From: Lachnocurva sp045579705
GTDB lineage: Bacteria; Bacillota; Clostridia; Lachnospirales; Lachnospiraceae
NCBI GenBank assembly: GCA_045579705.1
Contig: JAZNMP010000028.1
Span: 7,938 to 71,937 of the forward strand
Reading direction: 5' to 3'
DNA: 64,000 nucleotides
The notes under the pieces were generated by a model. The model was not told the DNA's origin and did not search any database. It saw only the letters and a program-made list of their open reading frames with translations. Of the stretch, positions 44,523 through 55,342 are shown piece by piece. Within the stretch, counting starts at the first letter, position 1; every line of letters begins with the position of its first letter. A program made the position numbers and the translations under genes.

Positions 44523-47500
44523 TTATGGAGCTTTTGCTTCCACAATTTGTGAATATGAACTATACTCTACTGTTCCATTTGCTTCTTTCTTATAAGATCT
44601 CAGTCTATAGTAATAAACCTTGCCTGATGTAACCTGTGTATCTGTATAACTTGCGTAAGCAATTGGAACTACTGCAGCAAGTGAATATGTTCCGTTTATA
44701 GTACTGCTTCTATAAACCTCATATCCATCGATATCTACAGCATTTGGATTCCAGGTAATAGTAACCTTACCGTGCTGTGTCTCATCTTTTGTGACATTTG
44801 AAGGTGAAAGAATCTTCGTTCTCTGTTCTAATGTTCTAGGTGTTCCATAGTAGTAATTTCCATCGTCACGATTATATACGTATGGTTTTACTTCCAGGAT
44901 GTACTTGGTTCCGCCTTCCAAATCTGTAAATGTGTAATTTGTTGAAGAAGTTGTAAATGAAACCTTGTCATCCGTTCCCTTCTTTGTAGCGCTTACAACA
45001 TAACCATTTACATCGTTTGAAGCATTCCATTCCAGATAAATCTGGTGATTTGAAACGCTTGTCACCTTCATAGCATGAGCTCTATCAGGCTCAATAGATA
45101 CAGCCTCTGGATTCTCTCTAGCCAGGAAGTTAACTTCTGAGCCTTCGAAATCGCCCTTCCCTCTGATTAAGAGATAGTAATCTCCACACTCAACAGGTTC
45201 AACCGGATTACCATCCTTATCCAGAACCGTTATAGTGTAGTCTTTGCCTTCTTCCAGGCAATTGCTTCCCTTATAGATAGCTACAGTAAACTTCTGCTCA
45301 TCTCCATTGTATACATATGACTTCTTCATGTTGATATCCGAAGCATTAATCATAGGATTTGTGATATTAAAGTTTACTTCGAGGCTTCTAGTCTGATCAT
45401 CCGTCTTAAAAAGAGGGATCTCAGCTTTATAATTGCCTTTATCTACCAAATCTGTAGTAGCGATATCGCCACCCGCTGTTACTCGATAATACTTAATATT
45501 ATCTTTGTCATAGCTGATTTCTGAGCCATCCGGCTGTGTAACTACGAAATTTGGTTTAATCTGTGATCCAGTGTATTCATAGTTAGGGAAGTTCTCGTTT
45601 GTAGGATCATTTACCTTCAAAGCAGAAAGGTCGCTCGTAATATCGTATTCCTTTGTCGCTACCTTTGAGAGGTATAATGCCATACTTCCATCCGTACTAG
45701 GCACGATTGTGAGACTTCCTGAAGTCTGATAGTTATTATCAGATGATTCAGTAACTATATAATCACTTGGATCTAGTGTTACTCCACCAACTTTGACCGA
45801 CTTGATTTTTTCAGCGCCAGCTGGTGTAGGTACTATTCCGTAGCCTAAGTAATAGTATTTATCAGCTTTAAGTGTAACCTTTGCATTTTCAAGTGATGCG
45901 TAGATTACGAATTCTTTCTCAAGCTCTCCTGCGTAGTTTCCTTTACCAGTAAGCTTAACGGTAGCTGTTCCTATAGTCTCATTGTTTTCATAAGAAATAG
46001 TGTAATCTCTACCTTCTACCAAGCCTAAAGTATTCGAACCATCATGTACTAATACTTCTGGTCTGATTGGTTTCTCATGTGTCCAATCATAAGGATATCT
46101 ATCTGCATTTACATCTTTAACAGCATTTGGAGCATCTCTAAGTTCGAGGTTTAGTCCTTCGAGAGATTTGCCCTTAATATAGAACTTCTGATTCAATGTA
46201 TCTGTACCTGTGTCATAGTCGCCCTTCATAGTGATTGCAACCATTGCAGGATTGTCTGATGCAGAAACATTTGTGTTGTTCTTATATCCGTTGCCGTTCT
46301 CGTATTCGCCCTTCTTATAGAGTTCCCAATTTGTTACATCGATAGGATTATCCTTATCAATATCCAAATCGTAAATCTCGATTTCAGAAGTTGCAGGTTC
46401 GCCATTGTAAACTGTCTCGTACTCTCCATCAACTGATTCAAAATCTTTCAGAACTATCTTTATAGCCTTTGAATCCTTACTTACGGTCTTTGCTTTAATA
46501 TGGTAATCAAATTTCAGCTCACCATAGAAAGCTCCTGTACCGATCAGAGTAACTGTCTTCGTTCCAGCGTGGATGACATCTTCCTCTTTGTAATGAACAT
46601 CATCCTTTCCAGTGTCTACAACCTTTCCAACTGTGTAGTCCACATTCTTCTCGAGTGTAGAATTCTTATACTTAACAGAGTAGTTAAAATCATTTACATC
46701 ATGAACTTTTCCGTTATAAGTAAAGTTTGGATCATTGTAATCTACTGTAGCTTTCGCTCCGAGATCACTTCCAATATTAAACGTTACATTTCTAGTACCT
46801 GTATAGTTACCCTTACCTGTAAGAATAACCGTAGGTGCATTCTCACCATCTTTTGATGCTGAAACAGTATTATTTGCATAAGATACGTCATAATCTGTTC
46901 CAGTCACCATATCGATAGGATCTAACGTATTTCCAGCGTCGTTCTTTCCTCTAGTGTTATAAACTGCAGTAATATCAGCCGGAGCCACTTCATTACCGGT
47001 ATAATCATACGAATCCTTTGAAAGTGATGCATCGATTTCTGGATCCGCAATATTCTTCGGAACTATAGATACCGTCTTAGTAATCTGTCCTGTAAAATGG
47101 CTACCTTCTTTTGCAGTAATGACAAACGTATAGGAACCTACATTTGCGCTTAGACCAGCCGCATCAATCGGAGCGACTGTATATTCTGTCCCCTGGGTCA
47201 GAGTAGAATATACTTCATTACCATCTGTATCCTTATATCCTAGGTCTACCTTTAATACAACATCCTTCGTGCTGATTTTAGCTCCGTCGTAGATTTTTTC
47301 ATCTTCGATGGTTACAGCGCCATTCTGACTTATATCTCGATCCAACAGCTGAATATTTCTTCTATATTCATCCTTAAAGTTGCCTTTACCCTTAATCGAT
47401 ATAGTCTCTTTTGCATCTGCACTTACCGCAAATACCTCAACCGAGTAATCCTTATCGAGAACTAAATCATAATTTCCGTATTTAATCGTAATCTGAGGTA

Positions 47501-50500
47501 GTACCTTAATTCCAATTCCTGAATAATAAGCATCCGCAATCAAAATATCACAATCATTTAAAGAAATCTGATTAATAGAGAACTTCTCCGTTACAGAACC
47601 ACTATACTGTCCGATTCCTTTAATTGTAACAGTTCCGACATTTGTTCCCGCATTTACGTTATCACCATAAGTTAATGTGTAATCAACACCTTCAGTCAAA
47701 ACTTTTGCTGTTGATCCGTATTTAACAGTAACCATAGGTGTCAACTGTGCACCAGTAAAGTCATGATCATACGCTCCTTCTGCCGCACCATCTAACGAAA
47801 TGTCTGTATTTGCATTTGTAAGCACTTTTCCAGTCAGGTTGTAGCTCACTTTTTTCTCATTATATGAACGCCCGCTTATAGGCTTCAACTCAACGCCAAC
47901 ATTTCCTATAGCCGTGTCGTTTGTATATACAACATCAAAATCTACGCCGCTCTTCAATGTTACAGTCTGTCCATCAGCTAGCGTTAGCACAGCCTTAACA
48001 TATGACGGATGGTTTGCAGCAGCATCTGAAGTGATTTCTTTTGAATAATCATCACTATTAACCCAAGGTCCATTAGCAGAATCAGCAAACTGAACGATTA
48101 CATTCTTTAGGTTATATGCCACATGATAGAACTGATTTGAAGTCTGACCTACGAAATCATTCTTACCAAACAGGTAATAATCATACTTTGAAACCGCTGT
48201 CGTTGTCTGTGAATCCTGAACATCAGCATCCAGATATCTGATTTCAAAATCAGTTCCAGCTCTAAGTTCCTGACCATAATATGTAACTGTCAGGTTTGGC
48301 TTAATATTTGTTCCATTAAATGAATAAATATTGCCATTTGATTCCTGAGCATCTTTCACTACTGCATCAGCGAGATTTCCCTTCATCTTGTTAGCAATCT
48401 TTCTGGAGCCGATAAAGTAGAAATCATCATTTACTGTCTCAGCATTTCCCTTAACAGTAACCTCACCTGTTCCGATGCCCTTCCACTCTGCTGCCGTTAC
48501 AGTGTAATTCGTAGCAGGTACTGTCTGCTCAACATTATTTGAATCCTTGTATTTAACAGCTACAGTTCCTAAAACCGCATTCAGATTCTCTGGTGAATAC
48601 GTTCCAGTGATATTATCAGGAGTTACTGTAAAAATATTGTCCTTCGAAATATCACCTACTACCTTAAACTTACGAGTAAGGATTCCCGTGTACTTATTCT
48701 TTCCAGTAAATACAACTGTATAAAGGCCGATTTCCTTTGGAGCAACCTCTGTAAGAGAAGAAAAATCTGTTACAGTTGTCTGATCGCCTTTATAAATAGC
48801 AACATCATATCCAGCATCAGGAGTTAATGTAATCTTTCCTTCCTTTATCGTAAAGCCTGTAGATATATTACTTCCTGTATAGTAATACATATCTGAGCCT
48901 TCGATAGAATAACCACTATTATTAAACTCTCTAGCTGTTACCTTAAATTCAATAGTTTTTGTTCCATAGTAGTTTCCCACTACCGGATTAACTTGATTAT
49001 CTCCAGTACCACTATAAGTAATCTTATAATAACCCGGAGCCATTACATTTGACTCAGCCACGTCAGTTTCAGTTCCACCCTTTACCTGTGTATATTTAAT
49101 TGATGAAACCGTATAGTCTGTGCCTGATTTAAGCGCAGCACCATATTCTCTCAAAGCAAACTTTGAAATATCTATAGGATTTCCTGTAAAGCCAGTATAG
49201 AAAATGCCATTATCATCCCTAGCAGTAAACTGGTCAAAACCAGAAACTGTAGCATTCTGTAAATCTGTCTGTGATACAGCATATCCCGGCTCAACTGTAT
49301 CTGCATAGTTACCATTACCTGTAATACTAACCTTAGCAGTTCTATTTGTAGGCAATCCATTTACATCGATATTGACCGGACTAACCGATACATCTGAAGC
49401 AGACAAAACGATTGGATCATTATTCTTTCCTAGAGCATAATATTCGAGCTTCGGGTTAGGAGTAAGTGGATCATATCCTCCTACTTGCCCCTGATGTGCA
49501 TAGAAATATGTGAAAGGAGCCGAATAATCAAGTCTGGAATCCTTTGTATTTCCATCAGATAAAGCTACTATACCCTGATCGCCACAAAAATATGAGCTAG
49601 CATCAGTAAGTTTATTCTTCTCAATTACGGCATTTGTACTACCGTTTACTGCCACAAAACTCAGTCTGCGAATCGTGTACTTGAATGTTGTGCTTCCATA
49701 GTAAGATTCACTGCCAGATTTCGCATTCACTGTAACCGTGATAGTCTCGCCGGCATTATAATTATCTGAATCGTAACTAAGCTCGTAGTCTGTACCTTCT
49801 TTGAGGACCTTTGTCTCAGTTCCAACCAGCATCGTGATATATGCCTTAGGACGATTATTTCCGATATATGGAATTCCGAATGCTCCGGAACTTAACAACG
49901 AATAACCGATGCTCGTATCGCCAGGATTCTTAAGAGCGATATCAGCGTTAGACATCGCCTTACCTCTCTCGTATTCCATCACATCAGTTTCGCCCGTGTA
50001 GTTACCGATACCTACCACCTTCATGTGGTGGATACCTGCAGCACTGGACCACTCAGAAACCTCTTTGCCATCTGCATCAACAGGCTGTACTTTGTAGTCC
50101 TTATCAACTTTAAGCGTAGTAGCCAGTCCTGAAGTTTTGTCTACAACTTCAAATACCGGTTTCGCAGTATCAGTTGTCTCAAATCCCTTTTGCGTAATCG
50201 AAATATCTTTGTCTACGATGTTTCTAGGCTTAATCTTGTAAGAAATCATCGCCATAGAACCAGCATAGCTTCCAACACCGAAGACATTTATTACCGCATT
50301 ATCACTAGCATTTCTATTTACCACAGAAACTGTATAATCAGTTCCTCTTGAAAGTGTATTTCCTGTTCCGTTATCTACGATTACGATTTCAGGTAGAGCA
50401 GCTGAAGCATATGTATATGTATCCTCATAATCAGATGTAAATCTTACTGTTCCACCTGAAAGTGAGCTTTCATCTACAGATGCAGCCTTTCCAGCAACTG

Positions 50501-53270
50501 TAACTGAAAGATTATCAAACTTTCTCTTTGTGACACTAAACTTAACATTTAATGTTCCTTCGAGATTCTTTGCGCCTACAATCTTTAGGTTCGCACCATT
50601 GTTTGAGACCTTTACATTATTTGAAGCAGTTACTGTTGCATTGTCTTTCAACTTTGAGTCAGTTGAATCAAATACTTTTTCACCATTATTGTAAATAACT
50701 ACATCCGGAACTATAGGATTTCCTGTATATGCGTATTCAGTCTGATATCTAACCACAACTCCAGTATTTACATCAGAAGCTGGATTTACATTTGCTGATG
50801 CGATGCTCAGTTTCAAAATATCAAATGTAGTTTTAAGAGTTCCGGTATAGTTTCCTTTTCCGGCAATTGTCACTTTTGCCTGACCAGCATTTTTGTTATC
50901 GCTGTATTTAACTGTATAATCAACATCTTTAACCAGGTCATCACCTGCAGAAGTTGCCTTAACAGAGATTGCGCCATCATCTGGAACGATTTCTTTACCG
51001 TTGTTGTAAATATATGTTCCAGAAACTGAAGCTGTACCATCTGAGAGATCCAATGGATTAATCTTGTAAGTTACTGTAACTTCTTTGCCGGCGTAATCTC
51101 CCAAACCTTTGATATGCGCCGTAGCTGTACCTGCATCCGTGTTGTTATCATAAACAGTCAATTCGTAATCTGTATCTTTAACCAGATTTTCACCGTTCAA
51201 TAATACTGTTGGATTAATCGTCTTTGCAGTTCCATCATATTTAACGCTGTAATCCGTACTGATAGAACTACTATTTCCGTCAGCACTTACATTAGCTGCC
51301 GGAACAGTATATAGTTTACCATTTAAGTTTATAGAAAGCTGCCTTACGAAATCAGGAATAATATAGTATGAAAAAACGAGCTTTCCTGAATAATTTCCCT
51401 TTCCTACGATTTCAAGCTTCGCAGAAGGAGAATCTAAATCAATATCTGCGTTATTTTTATATGTAACTGTGTAATCGTCTCCTGCAGCCAAAGTTGTTTT
51501 ACCGCCGCCAGCTGCTCTCTGAAGTTTAAGCGCCAAATCACTAAATGTAATCTCACGACCTGTATATACATACTTTTTATTGAGAACATACTTACCAGTT
51601 GTAGCGCTTGTTGCTGTTACATCTCCGATACCATCAATAGTCAACTGAGAAAAAGCTGTTCCAGCGCTATACTTTGCATCATATCCATTCTTGAATGTAG
51701 CTGTCAGATTTTCTTTATCAATTACAAATTCAGTTGTAAGTGTTCCCGCGTATTTATTTCCACGACCTGTCAATGTAACTGTCGCAGTTCCCGCTTTTGT
51801 ATTATTGGAATACTTAACGTCGATATCTGAAAAAACATTCGCAGGACTCGCATCACTTTTTTCAATAAGTACACCTGCTTTATTATACAGAGAAACAACA
51901 GGCTCCAAGGCTTCACCTGTATACTTCTGAGTTGTCTCTACTCTAGCTTCAAATACTGATGAAAGCTGAACTGCATTTCCTGCACTGTAACTGCTAGTTA
52001 CAGTTCCAGCATCTACTGTTCCCTTATAATTATTAATACCTGTTACAGTTACGGTATATGTAACTTCGTCATTTCCATATACCGGATTAGAACATACAGC
52101 ATTAAAGTCTGTTCCCTGCTTCAGAGTTCTTCCACCCACAACGAGGTCATTAATAGTAACTGTTCCATCTGCTGTAACTACCTTAGTAGCTGCATTTACT
52201 TCATCTGAAGTAATCTCTGTCGCTGAGATTGTAAACGGAAGTGTAGTTTCAAAACCAGCATAATTACCTGTTCCTCGAACAGTTACTGAACCTGTACCTA
52301 CATTTGTGTTATTGGAAAAAGTTGTTGTATATCCATTCTCTGCACCTTCAGTCAAGGCACTGTCTGCAACAACTTCCAATCCCAAATCAGTTCCTGAAAT
52401 AGCTGTTCCCTTATAATCCACTGTTGAATTTGCAAGAGAAGCACTAACTATATAAATCGTAATCTTATTGGATTTAACAGTATTATATGTAGCTTCTATT
52501 TCAACTTTTCCAGCGGCATTACCGGTAACTACACCATCCGAGCTAACTGTTGCACCACTTCCAGACTTTGAATAATTCAAAGTTCTCTTTCTTCCTTCAG
52601 CCTGTTCATTAAGCTCAGTTGACAAATCTATAGTTTCACCAACCGCTATAGTAGTCTTTGGAGCAGAAAGAGTTATGGACGTAACATCACTAGGAAGGGA
52701 AGGCGCGTTATCCGCCAATACTGTCATAGCAACACCACTAATCGGAGTGTTATTTATATATCCGCCAGCCTTAAAGTTGTCTGCAGGATTTGGAGCATCC
52801 TGATCTGTAACAGCCAAAGCCGAGCTGGACATGTTAACTATTTCCACAGCAAAATATTCCCCATAGCCAACTTCATATTGCTTTGGGAATGTAACTGTTG
52901 CTTTACCGCCGCTAATCTCTGCTGTTGCATCTCCACTATCTGATGCGACCGCAGTTGCAGTATCTGCTGTATATAAATTTCCTTCTTCACGAGGCTCTGT
53001 GTTGAAATAAATATTGTAATGAATCGCAAATGATGTTTCTGTCATCGCGCTTTCCTCTACGTTAAATTCAACACCTCTAACGACCATCTTGCCGTTATTT
53101 GGCGCAGTGCTAGCAAATACCTGCTGCATAGTCGCTCCATGTACGACAGACTTTACTTCTCCTGCCGCAAAAACTCCTGGATTGATGCCTGTAGTCGCTA
53201 GTATCGTAGTAACCGCAAGTAACAGCGCCAATCCTCTTTTAAACCAACTTCTCTTAATTGAATCACCCAT
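44523..53270 (-). CDS. Giant secreted Ig-like repeat protein with two fibronectin III domains
   Basis: The 2915-residue product has a signal peptide (about 1-36, ending VFAAG), a Big_2-like domain (about 195-275), then about 25 diverged beta-sandwich repeats of roughly 80-100 residues. Each repeat has the pattern DYTVxYxxNxxAGxAxVxIxGxGxYxGxxxxxFxI, similar to the MBG/YDG-type adhesin repeats. The C-terminus has two fibronectin III domains (about 2720-2815 and 2815-2915) and stops there: no sorting motif, no membrane span, no wall-binding repeat was found. It is likely released or held by other contacts. Ribosome site AGGAAGGGG precedes the ATG. It takes nearly 9 kb, 14% of the window. Confidence 0.88.
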   Translation of the reverse strand: MGDSIKRSWFKRGLALLLAVTTILATTGINPGVFAAGEVKSVVHGATMQQVFASTAPNNGKMVVRGVEFNVEESAMTETSFAIHYNIYFNTEPREEGNLYTADTATAVASDSGDATAEISGGKATVTFPKQYEVGYGEYFAVEIVNMSSSALAVTDQDAPNPADNFKAGGYINNTPISGVAMTVLADNAPSLPSDVTSITLSAPKTTIAVGETIDLSTELNEQAEGRKRTLNYSKSGSGATVSSDGVVTGNAAGKVEIEATYNTVKSNKITIYIVSASLANSTVDYKGTAISGTDLGLEVVADSALTEGAENGYTTTFSNNTNVGTGSVTVRGTGNYAGFETTLPFTISATEITSDEVNAATKVVTADGTVTINDLVVGGRTLKQGTDFNAVCSNPVYGNDEVTYTVTVTGINNYKGTVDAGTVTSSYSAGNAVQLSSVFEARVETTQKYTGEALEPVVSLYNKAGVLIEKSDASPANVFSDIDVKYSNNTKAGTATVTLTGRGNKYAGTLTTEFVIDKENLTATFKNGYDAKYSAGTAFSQLTIDGIGDVTATSATTGKYVLNKKYVYTGREITFSDLALKLQRAAGGGKTTLAAGDDYTVTYKNNADIDLDSPSAKLEIVGKGNYSGKLVFSYYIIPDFVRQLSINLNGKLYTVPAANVSADGNSSSISTDYSVKYDGTAKTINPTVLLNGENLVKDTDYELTVYDNNTDAGTATAHIKGLGDYAGKEVTVTYKINPLDLSDGTASVSGTYIYNNGKEIVPDDGAISVKATSAGDDLVKDVDYTVKYSDNKNAGQAKVTIAGKGNYTGTLKTTFDILKLSIASANVNPASDVNTGVVVRYQTEYAYTGNPIVPDVVIYNNGEKVFDSTDSKLKDNATVTASNNVKVSNNGANLKIVGAKNLEGTLNVKFSVTKRKFDNLSVTVAGKAASVDESSLSGGTVRFTSDYEDTYTYASAALPEIVIVDNGTGNTLSRGTDYTVSVVNRNASDNAVINVFGVGSYAGSMAMISYKIKPRNIVDKDISITQKGFETTDTAKPVFEVVDKTSGLATTLKVDKDYKVQPVDADGKEVSEWSSAAGIHHMKVVGIGNYTGETDVMEYERGKAMSNADIALKNPGDTSIGYSLLSSGAFGIPYIGNNRPKAYITMLVGTETKVLKEGTDYELSYDSDNYNAGETITVTVNAKSGSESYYGSTTFKYTIRRLSFVAVNGSTNAVIEKNKLTDASSYFCGDQGIVALSDGNTKDSRLDYSAPFTYFYAHQGQVGGYDPLTPNPKLEYYALGKNNDPIVLSASDVSVSPVNIDVNGLPTNRTAKVSITGNGNYADTVEPGYAVSQTDLQNATVSGFDQFTARDDNGIFYTGFTGNPIDISKFALREYGAALKSGTDYTVSSIKYTQVKGGTETDVAESNVMAPGYYKITYSGTGDNQVNPVVGNYYGTKTIEFKVTAREFNNSGYSIEGSDMYYYTGSNISTGFTIKEGKITLTPDAGYDVAIYKGDQTTVTDFSSLTEVAPKEIGLYTVVFTGKNKYTGILTRKFKVVGDISKDNIFTVTPDNITGTYSPENLNAVLGTVAVKYKDSNNVEQTVPATNYTVTAAEWKGIGTGEVTVKGNAETVNDDFYFIGSRKIANKMKGNLADAVVKDAQESNGNIYSFNGTNIKPNLTVTYYGQELRAGTDFEIRYLDADVQDSQTTTAVSKYDYYLFGKNDFVGQTSNQFYHVAYNLKNVIVQFADSANGPWVNSDDYSKEITSDAAANHPSYVKAVLTLADGQTVTLKSGVDFDVVYTNDTAIGNVGVELKPISGRSYNEKKVSYNLTGKVLTNANTDISLDGAAEGAYDHDFTGAQLTPMVTVKYGSTAKVLTEGVDYTLTYGDNVNAGTNVGTVTIKGIGQYSGSVTEKFSINQISLNDCDILIADAYYSGIGIKVLPQITIKYGNYDLVLDKDYSVEVFAVSADAKETISIKGKGNFKDEYRRNIQLLDRDISQNGAVTIEDEKIYDGAKISTKDVVLKVDLGYKDTDGNEVYSTLTQGTEYTVAPIDAAGLSANVGSYTFVITAKEGSHFTGQITKTVSIVPKNIADPEIDASLSKDSYDYTGNEVAPADITAVYNTRGKNDAGNTLDPIDMVTGTDYDVSYANNTVSASKDGENAPTVILTGKGNYTGTRNVTFNIGSDLGAKATVDYNDPNFTYNGKVHDVNDFNYSVKYKNSTLEKNVDYTVGKVVDTGKDDVHYKEEDVIHAGTKTVTLIGTGAFYGELKFDYHIKAKTVSKDSKAIKIVLKDFESVDGEYETVYNGEPATSEIEIYDLDIDKDNPIDVTNWELYKKGEYENGNGYKNNTNVSASDNPAMVAITMKGDYDTGTDTLNQKFYIKGKSLEGLNLELRDAPNAVKDVNADRYPYDWTHEKPIRPEVLVHDGSNTLGLVEGRDYTISYENNETIGTATVKLTGKGNYAGELEKEFVIYASLENAKVTLKADKYYYLGYGIVPTPAGAEKIKSVKVGGVTLDPSDYIVTESSDNNYQTSGSLTIVPSTDGSMALYLSKVATKEYDITSDLSALKVNDPTNENFPNYEYTGSQIKPNFVVTQPDGSEISYDKDNIKYYRVTAGGDIATTDLVDKGNYKAEIPLFKTDDQTRSLEVNFNITNPMINASDINMKKSYVYNGDEQKFTVAIYKGSNCLEEGKDYTITVLDKDGNPVEPVECGDYYLLIRGKGDFEGSEVNFLARENPEAVSIEPDRAHAMKVTSVSNHQIYLEWNASNDVNGYVVSATKKGTDDKVSFTTSSTNYTFTDLEGGTKYILEVKPYVYNRDDGNYYYGTPRTLEQRTKILSPSNVTKDETQHGKVTITWNPNAVDIDGYEVYRSSTINGTYSLAAVVPIAYASYTDTQVTSGKVYYYRLRSYKKEANGTVEYSSYSQIVEAKAP

Positions 53271-53350
53271 ACCGTGGTACCCCTTCCTGTAAAGTTATAC
53301 GGTATCAAAAACACACTAGTGTATTAATATTTTTGCTTTTGGATTCACGT

Positions 53351-53404
53351 AAAAAATCACAGAATCCGCCTATTCAAACAATTTATCGGCAGAATTCTGT
53401 GATT
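53351..53404 (-). terminator. Terminator of the ABC exporter operon
   Basis: A long imperfect stem (TCACAGAATTCTGCC with GGCGGATTCTGTGA) is followed by TTTTTT on the minus strand. Confidence 0.85.
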
Positions 53405-53440
53405 AATTAAGATTACAAATATAACTTTTTACTAAAGAAC

Positions 53441-55342
53441 TTAGGCATTCTCAAGCTTTCCAGTATAGAGCTGGTAATACTTTCCTTTATCTTTAAGCAG
53501 TTCTTCGTGATTGCCTCGTTCGATAATGCGTCCATGCTCTAAAACCATGATACAATCTGAGTTCTTGATAGTAGATAATCTGTGGGCAATAACAAAAGTA
53601 GTTCTGCCGTGCATCAATTTATCCATACCTTCCTGAACCAATTTCTCAGTTCTAGTATCAATCGAACTAGTAGCTTCATCTAGAATCAAAACAGGTGGAT
53701 TTGCGATAGCTGCTCTCGCAATTGAAAGTAGCTGTCTCTGGCCCATTGATAGATTCTGTCCATCGCCTTCAAGTATAGTATCATAGCCATCTGGAAGTCT
53801 TCTTATAAATCCATCTGCATTTGCAAGCTTCGCAGCTTGTACGACTTCCTCGTCTGTTGCATCTAGTTTACCATATCTGATGTTATCCGCAACAGTTCCA
53901 GTAAACAAATGAGTATCCTGTAGTACGATTCCGAGCGAACGTCTCAAATCGTCCTTTTTAATCTTATTAATATTGATTCCATCATATCGAATTTTACCAT
54001 CTGCCATATCATAGAATCTATTAATTAAGTTTGTAATAGTTGTTTTTCCTGCACCAGTAGGTCCTACAAAAGCAATCTTCTGTCCCGGTGTAGCAAAAAG
54101 CTTAATATTATGAAGTACCAGCTTGTCTTCTGAGTATCCAAAGTCAACATCATCAAATACTACATCGCCTTCCAGCTTTGTATATGTAGTAGTCTGAGTT
54201 GATTCATGATAATGTTTCCAAGCCCACATATTTGTGCGCTCTTCTGTTTCGACTATTTTTCCGTTTTCAAGCTTTGCATTAACTAGCGTTACATATCCTT
54301 CGTCTAACTCAGGTTCCTGATCCAGGAGAGCGTATACTCTCTTCGCACCAGCCATAGCCATTACGATAAAGTTAAGCTGCTGACTGACCTGATTAATCGG
54401 CATATTAAACGATTTATTGAATGTAAGGAATGAAGCAAGTTTACCAAGTGTAAATCCGCCTACATTTCCCAATGCTAACGCACCGCCAACCATGGCAACC
54501 AATACATAACTTACATTTCCAATCTGCGCATTTGCAGGCATCAGAATATTAGCATACTTATTTGCATTGTTTGCACTGTTAAAAAGCTCGTCATTTAATT
54601 TATCAAATTCACGAATCGCTTCCTCTTCATGGTTAAATACTTTTACAACCTTCTGACCATGAATCATCTCTTCGATATTACCATTTACAATACCGATATC
54701 TTTCTGCTGCAATCCAAAATACTTACCTGACTGAGCAGCTATCTTTCCAGTAACAAATAGCATTACACCAACCATTGCCAATGTCAGAATTGTTAATGGT
54801 ACATTTAATATAATCATAGACACCAGAACACTGACGAGTGTTACAGATGAATTAATCATCTGAGGAAAACTCTGTGCGATAACCTGACGAAGTGTATCTA
54901 CGTCATTTGTATATACACTCATTACATCTCCGATTGCGTTCTGGTCGAAGTATCTAATAGGAAGTCGCTCCATTTTTTCAAAGAGCTGATTTCTAATATT
55001 CTTCATAAATGACTGAGTAACAACAGCCATAATCATAGTATAGAGATAAGAAGCGAGAATTCCGCAGCCATAGAAGATAGCTACTCTCGTAATTGCTTTT
55101 AACAGTGGTCCAAAATCTGTACTATGATTTTTTACCATCGGTACTATGTATGAATCAATCAGAGTCTGCATAAACATAGTACCCTGAACATTCGCAAGTA
55201 CACTGATAAAGATACAAATTACAACAAAGATAAGCTGGAGAGGATATGTAGTGAACAATCCACCAAACAATCTACCTAAAGTCTTGCTTTCCGCTTTAAT
55301 ATCCTTTGCAGAAAGTTTCTTACGATTAACATTTCTAGGCAT
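53441..55342 (-). CDS. ABC exporter subunit with canonical ATP site
   Basis: The 633-residue half-transporter has six predicted membrane segments and an ATPase domain: Walker A GPTGAGKTT, signature LSMGQRQLLSIARA, Walker B VLILDEATSSID with the catalytic Glu and an AHRL switch His. An insert between membrane and ATPase parts (about 345-385, TERTNMWAWKHYHESTQTTTY) is unusual. It begins with the last base of its partner's stop codon (TAATG), so the two form a heterodimer of the multidrug or lipid exporter class. Substrate is unknown. Confidence 0.92.
   Translation of the reverse strand: MPRNVNRKKLSAKDIKAESKTLGRLFGGLFTTYPLQLIFVVICIFISVLANVQGTMFMQTLIDSYIVPMVKNHSTDFGPLLKAITRVAIFYGCGILASYLYTMIMAVVTQSFMKNIRNQLFEKMERLPIRYFDQNAIGDVMSVYTNDVDTLRQVIAQSFPQMINSSVTLVSVLVSMIILNVPLTILTLAMVGVMLFVTGKIAAQSGKYFGLQQKDIGIVNGNIEEMIHGQKVVKVFNHEEEAIREFDKLNDELFNSANNANKYANILMPANAQIGNVSYVLVAMVGGALALGNVGGFTLGKLASFLTFNKSFNMPINQVSQQLNFIVMAMAGAKRVYALLDQEPELDEGYVTLVNAKLENGKIVETEERTNMWAWKHYHESTQTTTYTKLEGDVVFDDVDFGYSEDKLVLHNIKLFATPGQKIAFVGPTGAGKTTITNLINRFYDMADGKIRYDGININKIKKDDLRRSLGIVLQDTHLFTGTVADNIRYGKLDATDEEVVQAAKLANADGFIRRLPDGYDTILEGDGQNLSMGQRQLLSIARAAIANPPVLILDEATSSIDTRTEKLVQEGMDKLMHGRTTFVIAHRLSTIKNSDCIMVLEHGRIIERGNHEELLKDKGKYYQLYTGKLENA

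Noticed and set aside
44523..53270. Possibility that the giant gene is several genes or a chimera
   Set aside because: A single uninterrupted frame with one signal peptide at the start, the same repeat style throughout and C-terminal FN3 domains.
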